A stretch of DNA of 14,700 nucleotides, taken from Gammaproteobacteria bacterium UBA4421. Lineage in GTDB: Bacteria; Pseudomonadota; Gammaproteobacteria; Pseudomonadales; Azotimanducaceae. Made by a program: the position numbers and the translations under genes. Positions within the stretch are counted from its first letter, which is position 1, and every line of letters begins with the position of its first letter. Of this stretch, positions 1 to 6,764 are shown in pieces. A model generated the notes under the pieces. The model saw nothing but the letters and a program-made list of their open reading frames with translations, was not told the DNA's origin and searched no databases. The DNA lies in the NCBI GenBank assembly GCA_002389675.1, contig DGQF01000037.1, forward strand, positions 102,547 through 117,246. The letters are read 5' to 3'.

Positions 1-239
1 CAGCCGCAAGCTACAAGCCCTGACAGGGTTTAGCCATTGCCCATGCAAATTGTTACACCGTGACTAGAAATACGGCGCGGAAAGAGACTTTGAAATTATG
101 ATCCAATGCCCATCAAGAGATTTTGTATGTCTGAGCTGCCCTGAGTGTTACTGCCTACCCTCATCAACAGTGATCACTCCAGTCCGCGCGGCACAGCTGC
201 GCACCGATTGCGGCATGCCACGCTCCAGATAGGCCCTCA
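1..239. other. Window edge, no gene seen
   Basis: No convincing reading frame or RNA gene is visible here. The stretch lies downstream of the minus-strand SnoaL-like gene. It contains two short perfect palindromes, AGTGATCACT at 169-178 and GGCATGCC at 213-220, neither followed by a T-run on the minus strand, so I cannot call a terminator. Confidence 0.5.
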
Positions 240-806
240 TTAATCACCCAAAATCCCATAAGAAACATCATCCTTGGCCTGCGTTCCGCGATAGATCAAA
301 GTCTCAAACAACTTGTTGGGATCATCGCCGGTGTACTCGGCGGTTCGGCTCCAATCTATGACGTATTGACGCAGACTAATCCGCCAGTCATCGTCTCGGC
401 ATTCGTATCGGTCGATGTATCGGCCAGCGACAAGATATTCGTGGCCGCCTTCTGATTCGCTCTCCTTGTATTGATCCACCGCCATCACATCACCGGCCTG
501 GGACATAGAGAGAAAGGCTAGAACATAGATCTCGCCGACGCCGGTACCGGCGCTCGCGTCTATATCGAAATAGTGGTTCACAACCGTGTGGGTCGTGTAG
601 TTCATAGCCAGGTGACCGGCAACAACGTTTTCACAGAACTGCGCGTAGTGGCCATCGTAGCTGCCGTACTTTACCTCGGCGTCCAGATGAAAGGCAGATT
701 TCAGGATATCGATGTCGCACCGGTCGGCGCCTCTGGAATAACAGGTGACTGCTTTTCGAATGGCCTGCTCTGCCAGTAAATCTTCAACTTTCTTCACTTT
801 TGCCAT
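240..806 (-). CDS. SnoaL-like / NTF2-fold protein
   Basis: A 188-residue soluble protein of the SnoaL-like (NTF2 superfamily) type, the cone-shaped alpha+beta barrel that also forms the beta subunits of ring-hydroxylating dioxygenases. The N-terminal helix region (about residues 8-40, with LLAEQAIRKAV and CYSRGADRCD) matches the usual SnoaL_4 start. The central THTVVNHYFDID (about 72-83) matches the strand that lines the pocket. Length is normal for the family (130-190). No signal peptide or membrane segment is seen. The ATG at 806 begins MAKVKKVEDLL; a weak ACGAG ribosome site lies about 9 nt upstream. It is divergent from the Rieske oxygenase gene with a 202-bp spacer, so joint regulation is likely. 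By inference it could be a beta-subunit-like partner of that oxygenase, or a small hydratase, isomerase or cyclase acting on its product. The exact reaction cannot be read from sequence. Confidence 0.8.
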   Translation of the reverse strand: MAKVKKVEDLLAEQAIRKAVTCYSRGADRCDIDILKSAFHLDAEVKYGSYDGHYAQFCENVVAGHLAMNYTTHTVVNHYFDIDASAGTGVGEIYVLAFLSMSQAGDVMAVDQYKESESEGGHEYLVAGRYIDRYECRDDDWRISLRQYVIDWSRTAEYTGDDPNKLFETLIYRGTQAKDDVSYGILGD

Positions 807-825
807 AGTTAAATTCTCGTTTCAT

Positions 826-844
826 CTAGTGGGGATATCACTAG
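826..844. promoter_or_regulatory. 19-bp palindrome, candidate operator
   Basis: CTAGTG at 826-831 and CACTAG at 839-844 form a perfect 6-bp inverted repeat around a 7-nt centre. It sits 20-38 nt upstream of the SnoaL-like start codon, in the spacer shared with the Rieske gene. Size and position suit a dimeric repressor site or a leader hairpin; which protein would bind is unknown. Confidence 0.35.
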
Positions 845-947
845 GATTAAACACCGTTCTCAGCCTGGTGGGTAGTCACGGCCAGCCCTGTTCGCTGACC
901 ATAGACAAGATTGATGCTCCCGCCTGAGCCCCATAAACTCGGTCATT

Positions 948-976
948 TTGACAGTTTCGCGTAATGGGTTTTAAAT
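948..976 (+). promoter_or_regulatory. Sigma70-type promoter of Rieske gene
   Basis: A full-consensus -35 box TTGACA (948-953), a 17-bp spacer and a -10-like TTAAAT (971-976, 4 of 6 matches) stand upstream of the Rieske oxygenase gene. Transcription would begin near 983, giving a leader of about 26 nt. The ribosome site AGGTGA (1000-1005) falls inside that leader. A short GTCA-TTT-TGAC repeat overlaps the -35 box. Confidence 0.55.
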
Positions 977-1008
977 CGACGGGACTAAGAGATAACAACA
1001 GGTGATTC

Positions 1009-2361
1009 ATGACGAAGGTTGAACCGCACCCTTTGGCAATGGATGGTAAGGATCCGGGTAACCTGCGCGGTGACCCAATTCCCAGGGAACGTTACTACGA
1101 TCCAGCTTTCATGAAAGAAGAATGGGAACACCTGTGGACCAAGATCTGGCATGTGGCTGGACGCGAGCAGCAACTGGAAGAACCTGGCGACTACATCGTG
1201 CATGATTTTATGCATGAGTCCGTCATGATCGTTCGTCAAAAAGACCAATCACTCAAGGGATTTTACAACGCTTGCGGCCATCGCGCTGCAAAACTCGTCT
1301 GGGATAACAGCAGCCAAGACAGTTTCTTCTGCCCGTATCATGGCTGGCAGTGGGGTCTTGATGGCGTTTTGGAAGCGTGTCCGGATCGCGATGATTTTCC
1401 CCAGGGTGATCCTGTTGGCAATTTGAAACTCCTCGAGGTGCGCGTCGACACGTGGGCAGGACTTGTCTGGTATACGATGGATGATGAGGCGCCAAGTCTC
1501 ATGAAATATCTGGAGCCCACCCCCGAATTATACAAAGGTCATCAGTTTGAAAAAACGGTCCGGGCACACTGGCTACGCATTGAGTTAGATGTAAACTGGA
1601 AGTTCTGGTCTGACAATTTCAATGAGTCTTACCACACAAGAGTGGTCCATCCTCAAGTACCTCCACTGATTGACCAGGATCATTTTACTTCCCGATATGA
1701 AATGTTCCCTATGGGTCACAATCGAATCATACAAATGGGTCGCCCTTCGCTGCGGGACCGTCTCCCGGAAGGGGTGCCACATCCCTTCGATGAAGAATTA
1801 CGAACCTGGGATATCGATCCCGATAGCTACCCCGATTACGAAACCAAAGCGATGCAGGGTTGGCTGGATCTAAAAGCCAATAAACGCAAGTTGTGGAAAG
1901 AAAAAGGCTATCTGCACTACGAACACCTCAACGATGAAGATCTGACAGAGAGTCCCTTTGGAGTGCTGTTTCCCAATGTCGCCATTGCGCCGGGCGCCGA
2001 TTCATTTATAGTCTGGCGTTGGGAACCTCATCCCACCGACCCGGAAAAATGCTATTTCGATCAGTGGTCAATGTTTTATCCGGTTGAAGGCAAGGAAGGC
2101 TTCGTGAATCGTACGGCGGAAGTCGAAATGGCAGTACAGGAAGGTGAACTGGATTATCGTGTCTACGGCGACGGTTCAACGGTGCAGGATCTTTCTGATC
2201 AGGTTGTGTTCCAAGACTGGCAGTTAACGTCAGGGCAGCGAACAGGCTGGAAGTCCCGGGGCTATCAGGAACCTTACTTTGCCGCTCAGGAAACCCGAGT
2301 ACGCCGCTTTCATGAGGTACTTAATGATTACCTCGCCGGCAAGCCGCCCGGCCGCGATTGA
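1009..2361 (+). CDS. Rieske non-haem iron oxygenase, alpha subunit
   Basis: The 450-residue catalytic subunit of a ring-hydroxylating (Rieske-type) oxygenase, which uses O2 and reducing power from an outside reductase to hydroxylate or demethylate a substrate. The Rieske [2Fe-2S] ligands are C89-x-H91 and C108-x2-H111 (CPYHGW). The mononuclear iron site is NFNESYH (203-209) with H209 and H214, and the third ligand is probably D403 in FQDW. E206 takes the place of the bridging Asp that carries electrons between the two centres in naphthalene dioxygenase; the same Glu is known in carnitine oxygenase CntA. Length is typical (430-470). Start ATG 1009 has AGGTGA close upstream and its own promoter. 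It is divergent from a SnoaL-like gene. No ferredoxin or reductase gene is within the window. The substrate is unknown; its neighbour CYP153 suggests a hydrophobic compound, which is inference only. Confidence 0.93.
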   Translation: MTKVEPHPLAMDGKDPGNLRGDPIPRERYYDPAFMKEEWEHLWTKIWHVAGREQQLEEPGDYIVHDFMHESVMIVRQKDQSLKGFYNACGHRAAKLVWDNSSQDSFFCPYHGWQWGLDGVLEACPDRDDFPQGDPVGNLKLLEVRVDTWAGLVWYTMDDEAPSLMKYLEPTPELYKGHQFEKTVRAHWLRIELDVNWKFWSDNFNESYHTRVVHPQVPPLIDQDHFTSRYEMFPMGHNRIIQMGRPSLRDRLPEGVPHPFDEELRTWDIDPDSYPDYETKAMQGWLDLKANKRKLWKEKGYLHYEHLNDEDLTESPFGVLFPNVAIAPGADSFIVWRWEPHPTDPEKCYFDQWSMFYPVEGKEGFVNRTAEVEMAVQEGELDYRVYGDGSTVQDLSDQVVFQDWQLTSGQRTGWKSRGYQEPYFAAQETRVRRFHEVLNDYLAGKPPGRD

Positions 2362-2697
2362 CGCGGATAAGCAACTGGTTATCCCAGTTGCGGCAATTCC
2401 ATTTGGTCAATAACGCGGGTACCGGGCCTCAAAGTCGTATCGTAGACCTTTCAGCTCTGCGCCTCGAAGTGGCTTGGGGTGTTCGAGGTACGAAGCATAA
2501 CGTCGTTATAAATGCGTTGATAAATCCCCCCGGCTTGCCGTCGGGTCATCGGTTCCAATATCCCGATAGTCCGCTGCTGATATTACGGGGTTTGTGCGCC
2601 CAACTCGCCGTTCAGGAGCGCGGTGGTCGGGTTCTTCGCTTCATGGCGTCACTCACGCTGCCACCAGATATCTTGGTTACCCAAGCAAGCGTGTGTC
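2362..2697. other. Gene-free spacer between convergent genes
   Basis: This 336-bp spacer lies between the 3' ends of the Rieske gene and the P450 gene. An open frame crosses it on the plus strand from a TTG overlapping the Rieske stop, but its product resembles no family I know and it has no ribosome site. Besides the terminator-like stem at 2371-2391, there is a perfect 7-bp inverted repeat CCTCGAA/TTCGAGG (2462-2488, 13-nt loop) and a 5-bp stem CTTGG/CCAAG (2672-2685) just past the P450 stop codon. The last may help end P450 transcription. Confidence 0.5.
2371..2391 (+). terminator. Hairpin after Rieske gene, likely terminator
   Basis: A perfect 8-bp stem, GCAACTGG (2371-2378) and CCAGTTGC (2384-2391), with loop TTATC begins 10 nt after the oxygenase stop codon. 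The following bases (GGCAATTCCATTT) are only weakly T-rich, so it is either a weak intrinsic terminator or a stabilising 3' hairpin. Confidence 0.5.
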
Positions 2698-3939
2698 TTA
2701 TCGTCGGTGCACAATAACCGGTAAATCGGAGTAACCCTTTACGAAGTTGGAATTCACATAGGTAGGCTCACCGACGACTTCCACCGCCTGAAAACGATTC
2801 AATATTTCTTCCCAGAGCACTCGAAGCTGCATCTCAGCCAGACGATTGCCCATGCAACGATGGATACCAAAACCAAAGCTCAGCTGTTGACGAGCTTTCG
2901 GCCGATCGATCCAAAAGCGGTCAGCTTGATCAATCATGCTGCTATCTCGATTTCCCGAGACGTACCACATCAACACGCGATCGCCCTCTGGGATCAATTT
3001 GTCTCCCAATTGTACGTCTCGGGTTGTGGTCCGCCGCATATAAGCAAGTGGTGTTTGGTAACGAATGATTTCGGGCACCATATTCGGAATCAGGCCCGGG
3101 TTCGCCATGAGTTTTTGGTATTCGTCTGGAAATTGGTTCAAGAAACGGACACCCCCGGAGATCGAATTGCGCGTCGTGTCATTGCCACCCACAATCAACA
3201 GAACTAAGTTTCCAAGATACTCCATTGGCCCCATATTTTTTGTGGACTCGCCGTGCGCTAGCATTGAAACCAAATCCCCAGCCGGCGGTTGATTCACCCG
3301 CTGATTCCAAAGCTCTGTGAAATAGCTCAAGCATTCGCCTAATTCCTCACGACGTTGCTCTTCACTGTCGACAATGCCGGAGCCCTCATCTGCAGTTGCA
3401 ACATCACTCCACCGGGTTAGTTTGCGCCGATCTTCAAAGGGAAAATCAAAAAGCGTCGCAAGCATTTGAGTGGTTAGCTCGATCGACACCAAATCGACCC
3501 AATTAAACGTCTCTCCCACGGGCAAATCTTCTAAAATCTTCTGAACGCGACTTCTGATCGTTCCTTCCATGACCGCAAGATTTCTCGGAGTCACTGCGCC
3601 GTTAACTTCTCGACGCTGCTGATCATGCCTTGGCGGGTCCATTGCAATAAACATCGGCAGAGGGAAGTCTTCCTCTTGATCGGTGACAATGATTGAGCCT
3701 TCCGACGAGAAGCTCTCGTGATCTGTATCAACTGCCATAATGTCTTGATATTTTGTGACATTCCAAACAGTGCCAATCTCCTCGACTTCCTGACGATAAA
3801 TTGGATCTTCTGCGCGCAACCGTTCGAACACTTTGACATGATAATCATCATGGAATAGATCCGGCAGCATCAGATCTAATTCGTTCAAAGCAGCAGTATC
3901 TGGATCGGGTCTTGTCGGCATTTGCAGGGCTTCGCTCAT
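2698..3939 (-). CDS. cyp153: Cytochrome P450, CYP153 family
   Basis: A 413-residue soluble class I P450. It closely matches remembered CYP153A sequences, including MFIAMDPPRHD, the I-helix GGNDTTRN (D254, T255), EIIR (E290/R293 of the ExxR pair), PLAYMRR, WYVSGNRD, the haem loop FGFGIHRCMGNR with Cys362 as iron ligand, and SNFVKGY near the C terminus. CYP153 enzymes hydroxylate terminal carbons of medium-chain alkanes, fatty acids or terpenes. The frame stays open upstream to a TTG at 3978. I chose the ATG at 3939 because GGAAAG lies just upstream and because 3978 falls within the promoter -10 region. The protein lacks the longer N-terminal extension of the Marinobacter enzyme. Usual partner genes (ferredoxin, ferredoxin reductase, AraC-type regulator) are absent; a TetR regulator is divergent instead. 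It converges on the Rieske oxygenase gene. Confidence 0.93.
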   Translation of the reverse strand: MSEALQMPTRPDPDTAALNELDLMLPDLFHDDYHVKVFERLRAEDPIYRQEVEEIGTVWNVTKYQDIMAVDTDHESFSSEGSIIVTDQEEDFPLPMFIAMDPPRHDQQRREVNGAVTPRNLAVMEGTIRSRVQKILEDLPVGETFNWVDLVSIELTTQMLATLFDFPFEDRRKLTRWSDVATADEGSGIVDSEEQRREELGECLSYFTELWNQRVNQPPAGDLVSMLAHGESTKNMGPMEYLGNLVLLIVGGNDTTRNSISGGVRFLNQFPDEYQKLMANPGLIPNMVPEIIRYQTPLAYMRRTTTRDVQLGDKLIPEGDRVLMWYVSGNRDSSMIDQADRFWIDRPKARQQLSFGFGIHRCMGNRLAEMQLRVLWEEILNRFQAVEVVGEPTYVNSNFVKGYSDLPVIVHRR

Positions 3940-3971
3940 CACTTTCCACCATTTGGTCTTGCTCAGCAGTC

Positions 3972-4000
3972 TATACAATATGACATAAAATCAATGTCAA
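3972..4000 (-). promoter_or_regulatory. Promoter of the P450 gene
   Basis: On the minus strand the consensus -35 box TTGACA (complement of 3995-4000) is followed after 17 bp by TGTATA (3972-3977), or after 19 bp by TATAGA. Transcription would start near 3965, leaving a short leader before the ATG at 3939. This supports the chosen P450 start codon. The -10 box is weak, as expected for a regulated promoter. Confidence 0.55.
3981..3999. promoter_or_regulatory. 19-bp palindrome, candidate TetR operator
   Basis: TGACAT (3981-3986) and ATGTCA (3994-3999) form a perfect 6-bp inverted repeat with a 7-nt AT-rich centre. It covers the -35 box and spacer of the P450 promoter. A TetR-family gene starts 382 bp away in the opposite direction, so this is the natural operator candidate. 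I found no second full copy near the TetR start, so autoregulation through the same site is not evident. Confidence 0.5.
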
Positions 4001-4380
4001 CGTGCAGCTGCGGGCAAACCCGTTTTTCCTCCAATCCCTTGGTTTTAACCCAACGAAACCGTTACTACATACTAAATCCCGTCACCCAGAAACCAGTGGT
4101 GATTGGGGCCTGAGATCCTTGAGTTTGGCCCCGCGCGTAAAAGGGTGCTCTGCAGATCCTCAGGAATCGTGCCGACTGCGTCCTGCTGATCAACGCTGTT
4201 TTCATTGTCAACTGGAGCAAAGCTATCCTGTAAAACATGATTATCCTGAGGTTGAATCTCTCGGTTGTTAGCGAGATTGTTGATATCATTGGTCGCGACT
4301 TGTTCCTTAGCCTTGGGCTATGTTGACTGAATTCGCAAAATACCCCAGGAAAATGCTTACGCTGTAAATATTGATTTGAT
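4001..4380. other. Long divergent spacer upstream of TetR gene
   Basis: No gene is supported in this 380-bp stretch. It contains several small structures: a CGGG-CAAA-CCCG stem followed by five T (4011-4027), a GGGGCC/GGCCCC inverted repeat with a 16-nt loop (4105-4132), two direct copies of TATCCTG 18 bp apart (4224 and 4242), and AATCTC/GAGATT (4255-4278). None can be assigned a role. TTGACT at 4323-4328 is a possible -35 box for the TetR gene but has no good -10 partner. Confidence 0.45.
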
Positions 4381-4941
4381 ATGAGCTACCACAAAGAAAA
4401 TCTGAAAGAGCGACTCATTGAAATTGCATGGGAAATTTGCATTACGGAGTCGTGGCACCAAATCAATATGCGATACGTGGCAGAGAAAGCGGGCGTCTCA
4501 CCGACTGCGTTTTATAGACATTTTAAAAACAAAAGTGATCTTAAAGCAGAGTTGATCCGAAGAGGTTACGAATTGATTAATGAAGGAAGGGAGAATGCAA
4601 ATACATTTTCAAGTTACGGTGCCCACTACATAAAATTTGGATTGGGCTACCCGCACATCTACGATTTGATGTTTGGGAATATAGATTCAGACATGTCTCG
4701 GTATCCTGATTTGGAGACACGATCCGACGCAGCCTTTAATGGTGTAATTGAAGGACTGAAACCTTTTATGCCTGATGCGGCAGAGAAAGATATCAGGATA
4801 AAAGCTGTGCATATTTGGGCGTCTGTACATGGGTTAGTTGCGCTGTTGAGGCGTGGGGATTCCCAGGATAGTAAATCCGAAGAGCTAAAATGGATTGAAA
4901 ATAACTTAGAAGAGTATTTGGAAATGACCACCTTTAGTTGA
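4381..4941 (+). CDS. TetR family regulator with WHG C-terminal domain
   Basis: A 186-residue one-component transcription regulator. The N-terminal DNA-binding domain is clear: helix-turn-helix about residues 28-47 (MRYVAEKAGVSPTAFYRHF), followed by KNKSDL. The C-terminal ligand-binding half carries the W-x3-HG signature at W146/H150/G151 (IWASVHGLVALL), which defines the WHG-type TetR C-terminal domain. Length is normal. The ATG start has no recognisable Shine-Dalgarno sequence (upstream is ATTGATTTGAT), so the message may be leaderless or poorly translated. The gene is divergent from the CYP153 gene and probably represses it, binding the palindrome at the P450 promoter and releasing when a hydrophobic ligand is present; this is inference from arrangement. 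It is AT-richer than neighbouring genes. Downstream it converges on the AbgT-family gene with a 40-bp gap. Confidence 0.93.
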   Translation: MSYHKENLKERLIEIAWEICITESWHQINMRYVAEKAGVSPTAFYRHFKNKSDLKAELIRRGYELINEGRENANTFSSYGAHYIKFGLGYPHIYDLMFGNIDSDMSRYPDLETRSDAAFNGVIEGLKPFMPDAAEKDIRIKAVHIWASVHGLVALLRRGDSQDSKSEELKWIENNLEEYLEMTTFS

Positions 4942-4981
4942 GCGGTAGGAAGTGTTAACTGCTTGACCGGCTGCATATAGT

Positions 4982-6598
4982 TCAGCCCCCATGCGTGCTA
5001 CTTGTCCCGGTGGCAGCAGAATCCAAGAAGACGCTTGCCCCTGGTCCCAATGGCAGGTCTAGGATAACCCAGCCTATGGTCATAGCTAAACCGGCAACCA
5101 TAAGAGCCAGTGAGTAGGGGAGCATAGTTGCGACCAAACTGCCCAGACCAAAGGTGCTTTGCCAGCGCTGACAGAAGATCAAAATCAACGGGAAATAGAC
5201 CATAAGCGGCGTGATAATATTCGTAGCGCTGTCGCCGACTCGATAGGCGGCTGTGGCCATTTCCGGCGAGATGCCCAAGAGCATAAGCATTGGCACCATA
5301 ACTGGGGCAATGAGCGCCCATTTGGCGCTTGCTGAGCCAACAAATAAATTCAGTAGAGCAGAAACCAAGATAATTAAAGCGAGCAAAACCGATGCGGGCA
5401 GATCGGTACTGCTGAGAAAATTCGCGCCGTGTACGGCCAGAATCAAACCCAGATCGGACCAGGCGAACATGGCTACAAAGTGTGCCGCAGTGAAGGCGAG
5501 CACTAAGTAGTAAGCAAGATCCTCCATGGCGCCAGTCATCATGCGCACCAAATCTCGATGATCACAAATCGTGCCTGCACCCTTGCCGTATGCCCAGCCC
5601 GCAAGTAGAAACAGTAGGAAAAAGCCCGCAACTAAGCTTTTATAAAATGGCGCGAACTGAGCTTCCTCAGCAGCGCTTTCGTCGATCAGAGGTGTGCCAG
5701 GACCAAAGGCAAAGAATATCCACAATCCCACAACGGCCAGTGCTGCCCATCCAGCGTACGCTAAGCCTTTTCTCTCAGGGTTAGTAAGAGGCTGATCGCT
5801 CTCGTCCCCAGCGCCGGTGGCTGCGGCAAGGGAGGGGTCAAATGACCCGAGGCGTGGTTCAATGATTTTGTCTGTTACAAACCAAATAACTGGCAAAAAG
5901 ATAAACGTCATCGCCGCGATGAAAAACCAATTACCCGCAATATTCACGGAAAACTCGCCAAATACGGTTTCCACGCTGGCCTCGGTAATGCCAAACAGGA
6001 GGGCGTCGAGCTGGCCCGGTAATAGATTGGCCGAGAAACCGCCGGAAACCCCAGCGAAGGCAGCAGCGATCCCGGCAATTGGATGCCGGCCCGCTGCATG
6101 AAAAACAATACCTGCCAGCGGAATAAGCACCACATAGGCCGCGTCCGCTGCTAAGTTACCCATCATGCCTGCTAGAACAACAATAGGGGTTAGTACCGCC
6201 TTTGGGCGATTCCGCGCGGCAGCGCGCATACCGGTGCCGAAAAGGCCTGCGCGCTCTGCAACGCCAGCACCGAGCATAACCACCAGAACATAACCAAGGG
6301 GATGAAAGTGGGTAAAGGTTGTGGGCATATCAATCCACAAACGGGCTATGTTGTCAGGCGACAGCAGGCTCGATGCAACAATAACCGCATGAGTTCCGGT
6401 AGCTGGATCAATCGCGGTGGGGTGAGTCGCAGACAGTCCAGTTAGACTGGCAATTACAGAGATTATGACCAGCCCTAGAATCAACCAAAGAAAAAGAAAA
6501 ACCGGATCTGGTAGCTTGTTGCCGCTTTTTTCAATCCAGCCAAGAAAGCCGCCAATTTCGTTTTGCTGGTCGCCCGAATGCAACTGTGATGATTGCAT
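4982..6598 (-). CDS. AbgT family transporter
   Basis: A 538-residue inner-membrane protein of the AbgT family (E. coli AbgT imports p-aminobenzoyl-glutamate; MtrF and YdaH export sulfonamide-type antimetabolites). The cytoplasmic N terminus (to about residue 30) is followed by many hydrophobic segments. The hallmark hairpin regions are SNLLPGQLDALLFG in the first half, GSASAKW (S422, S424, W427) and YRVGDSATNIITP (R453, D456) in the second; these match the Ser, Trp, Arg and Asp positions shown to matter in MtrF and YdaH. Length is typical (about 510-540). ATG 6598 has AAGGA 8 nt upstream. A promoter-like pair and nested inverted repeats precede it. The cupin gene lies 166 bp upstream on the same strand, but the gap and separate promoter argue against tight co-transcription. 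No PABA-glutamate hydrolase (AbgA/AbgB) is adjacent, so substrate and direction are unknown. Confidence 0.93.
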   Translation of the reverse strand: MQSSQLHSGDQQNEIGGFLGWIEKSGNKLPDPVFLFLWLILGLVIISVIASLTGLSATHPTAIDPATGTHAVIVASSLLSPDNIARLWIDMPTTFTHFHPLGYVLVVMLGAGVAERAGLFGTGMRAAARNRPKAVLTPIVVLAGMMGNLAADAAYVVLIPLAGIVFHAAGRHPIAGIAAAFAGVSGGFSANLLPGQLDALLFGITEASVETVFGEFSVNIAGNWFFIAAMTFIFLPVIWFVTDKIIEPRLGSFDPSLAAATGAGDESDQPLTNPERKGLAYAGWAALAVVGLWIFFAFGPGTPLIDESAAEEAQFAPFYKSLVAGFFLLFLLAGWAYGKGAGTICDHRDLVRMMTGAMEDLAYYLVLAFTAAHFVAMFAWSDLGLILAVHGANFLSSTDLPASVLLALIILVSALLNLFVGSASAKWALIAPVMVPMLMLLGISPEMATAAYRVGDSATNIITPLMVYFPLILIFCQRWQSTFGLGSLVATMLPYSLALMVAGLAMTIGWVILDLPLGPGASVFLDSAATGTSSTHGG

Positions 6599-6636
6599 GA
6601 CTCAGTCCTTATAACGTTCTTTGGTAAGATCAAATG

Positions 6637-6681
6637 ATAGCATCGTGTCGATGATATGGGAGTGATCCCAATATCTGCTAT
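6637..6681 (-). promoter_or_regulatory. Nested inverted repeats in AbgT gene leader
   Basis: An inner arm pair GATATGGGA (6653-6661) and TCCC-A-ATATC (6666-6675) pairs over 9 bp with one bulged base and a GTGA loop. Around it, ATAGCA (6637-6642) and TGCTAT (6676-6681) form a further 6-bp pair. A competing stem CATCG-TGT-CGATG (6641-6653) uses some of the same bases, so two exclusive folds are possible. The block lies 39-83 nt before the transporter start codon. Confidence 0.4.
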
Positions 6682-6682
6682 T

Positions 6683-6711
6683 AATTAAGCGCTCTAGAAT
6701 TGAGTTGTCTA
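6683..6711 (-). promoter_or_regulatory. Possible promoter of AbgT-family gene
   Basis: On the minus strand TAGACA (complement of 6706-6711, 5 of 6 to the -35 consensus) is followed after 17 bp by TTAATT (6683-6688, 3 of 6). The predicted start near 6676 would place the inverted repeats at the very beginning of the transcript, so they could act as operator or leader RNA. Confidence 0.35.
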
Positions 6712-6764
6712 TGAACAGCAGACAGCATTACCGGACCAGCAGGTATGGTGCAGACAGTGCGTTA

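Noticed and set aside
2358..2717. Open frame of 119 codons starting at TTG and overlapping the Rieske stop codon
   Set aside because: No ribosome site, no family resemblance, overlaps the terminator-like hairpin and the end of the P450 gene.
3940..3978. Upstream TTG start for the P450
   Set aside because: It lies in the predicted promoter -10 region; ATG 3939 has GGAAAG upstream.
4011..4027. CGGG-CAAA-CCCG stem followed by five T as an intrinsic terminator
   Set aside because: Only 4 bp, and no plus-strand gene lies upstream for it to end.
4065..4289. Overlapping small frames in the P450-TetR spacer
   Set aside because: Products on both strands lack ribosome sites and family features.
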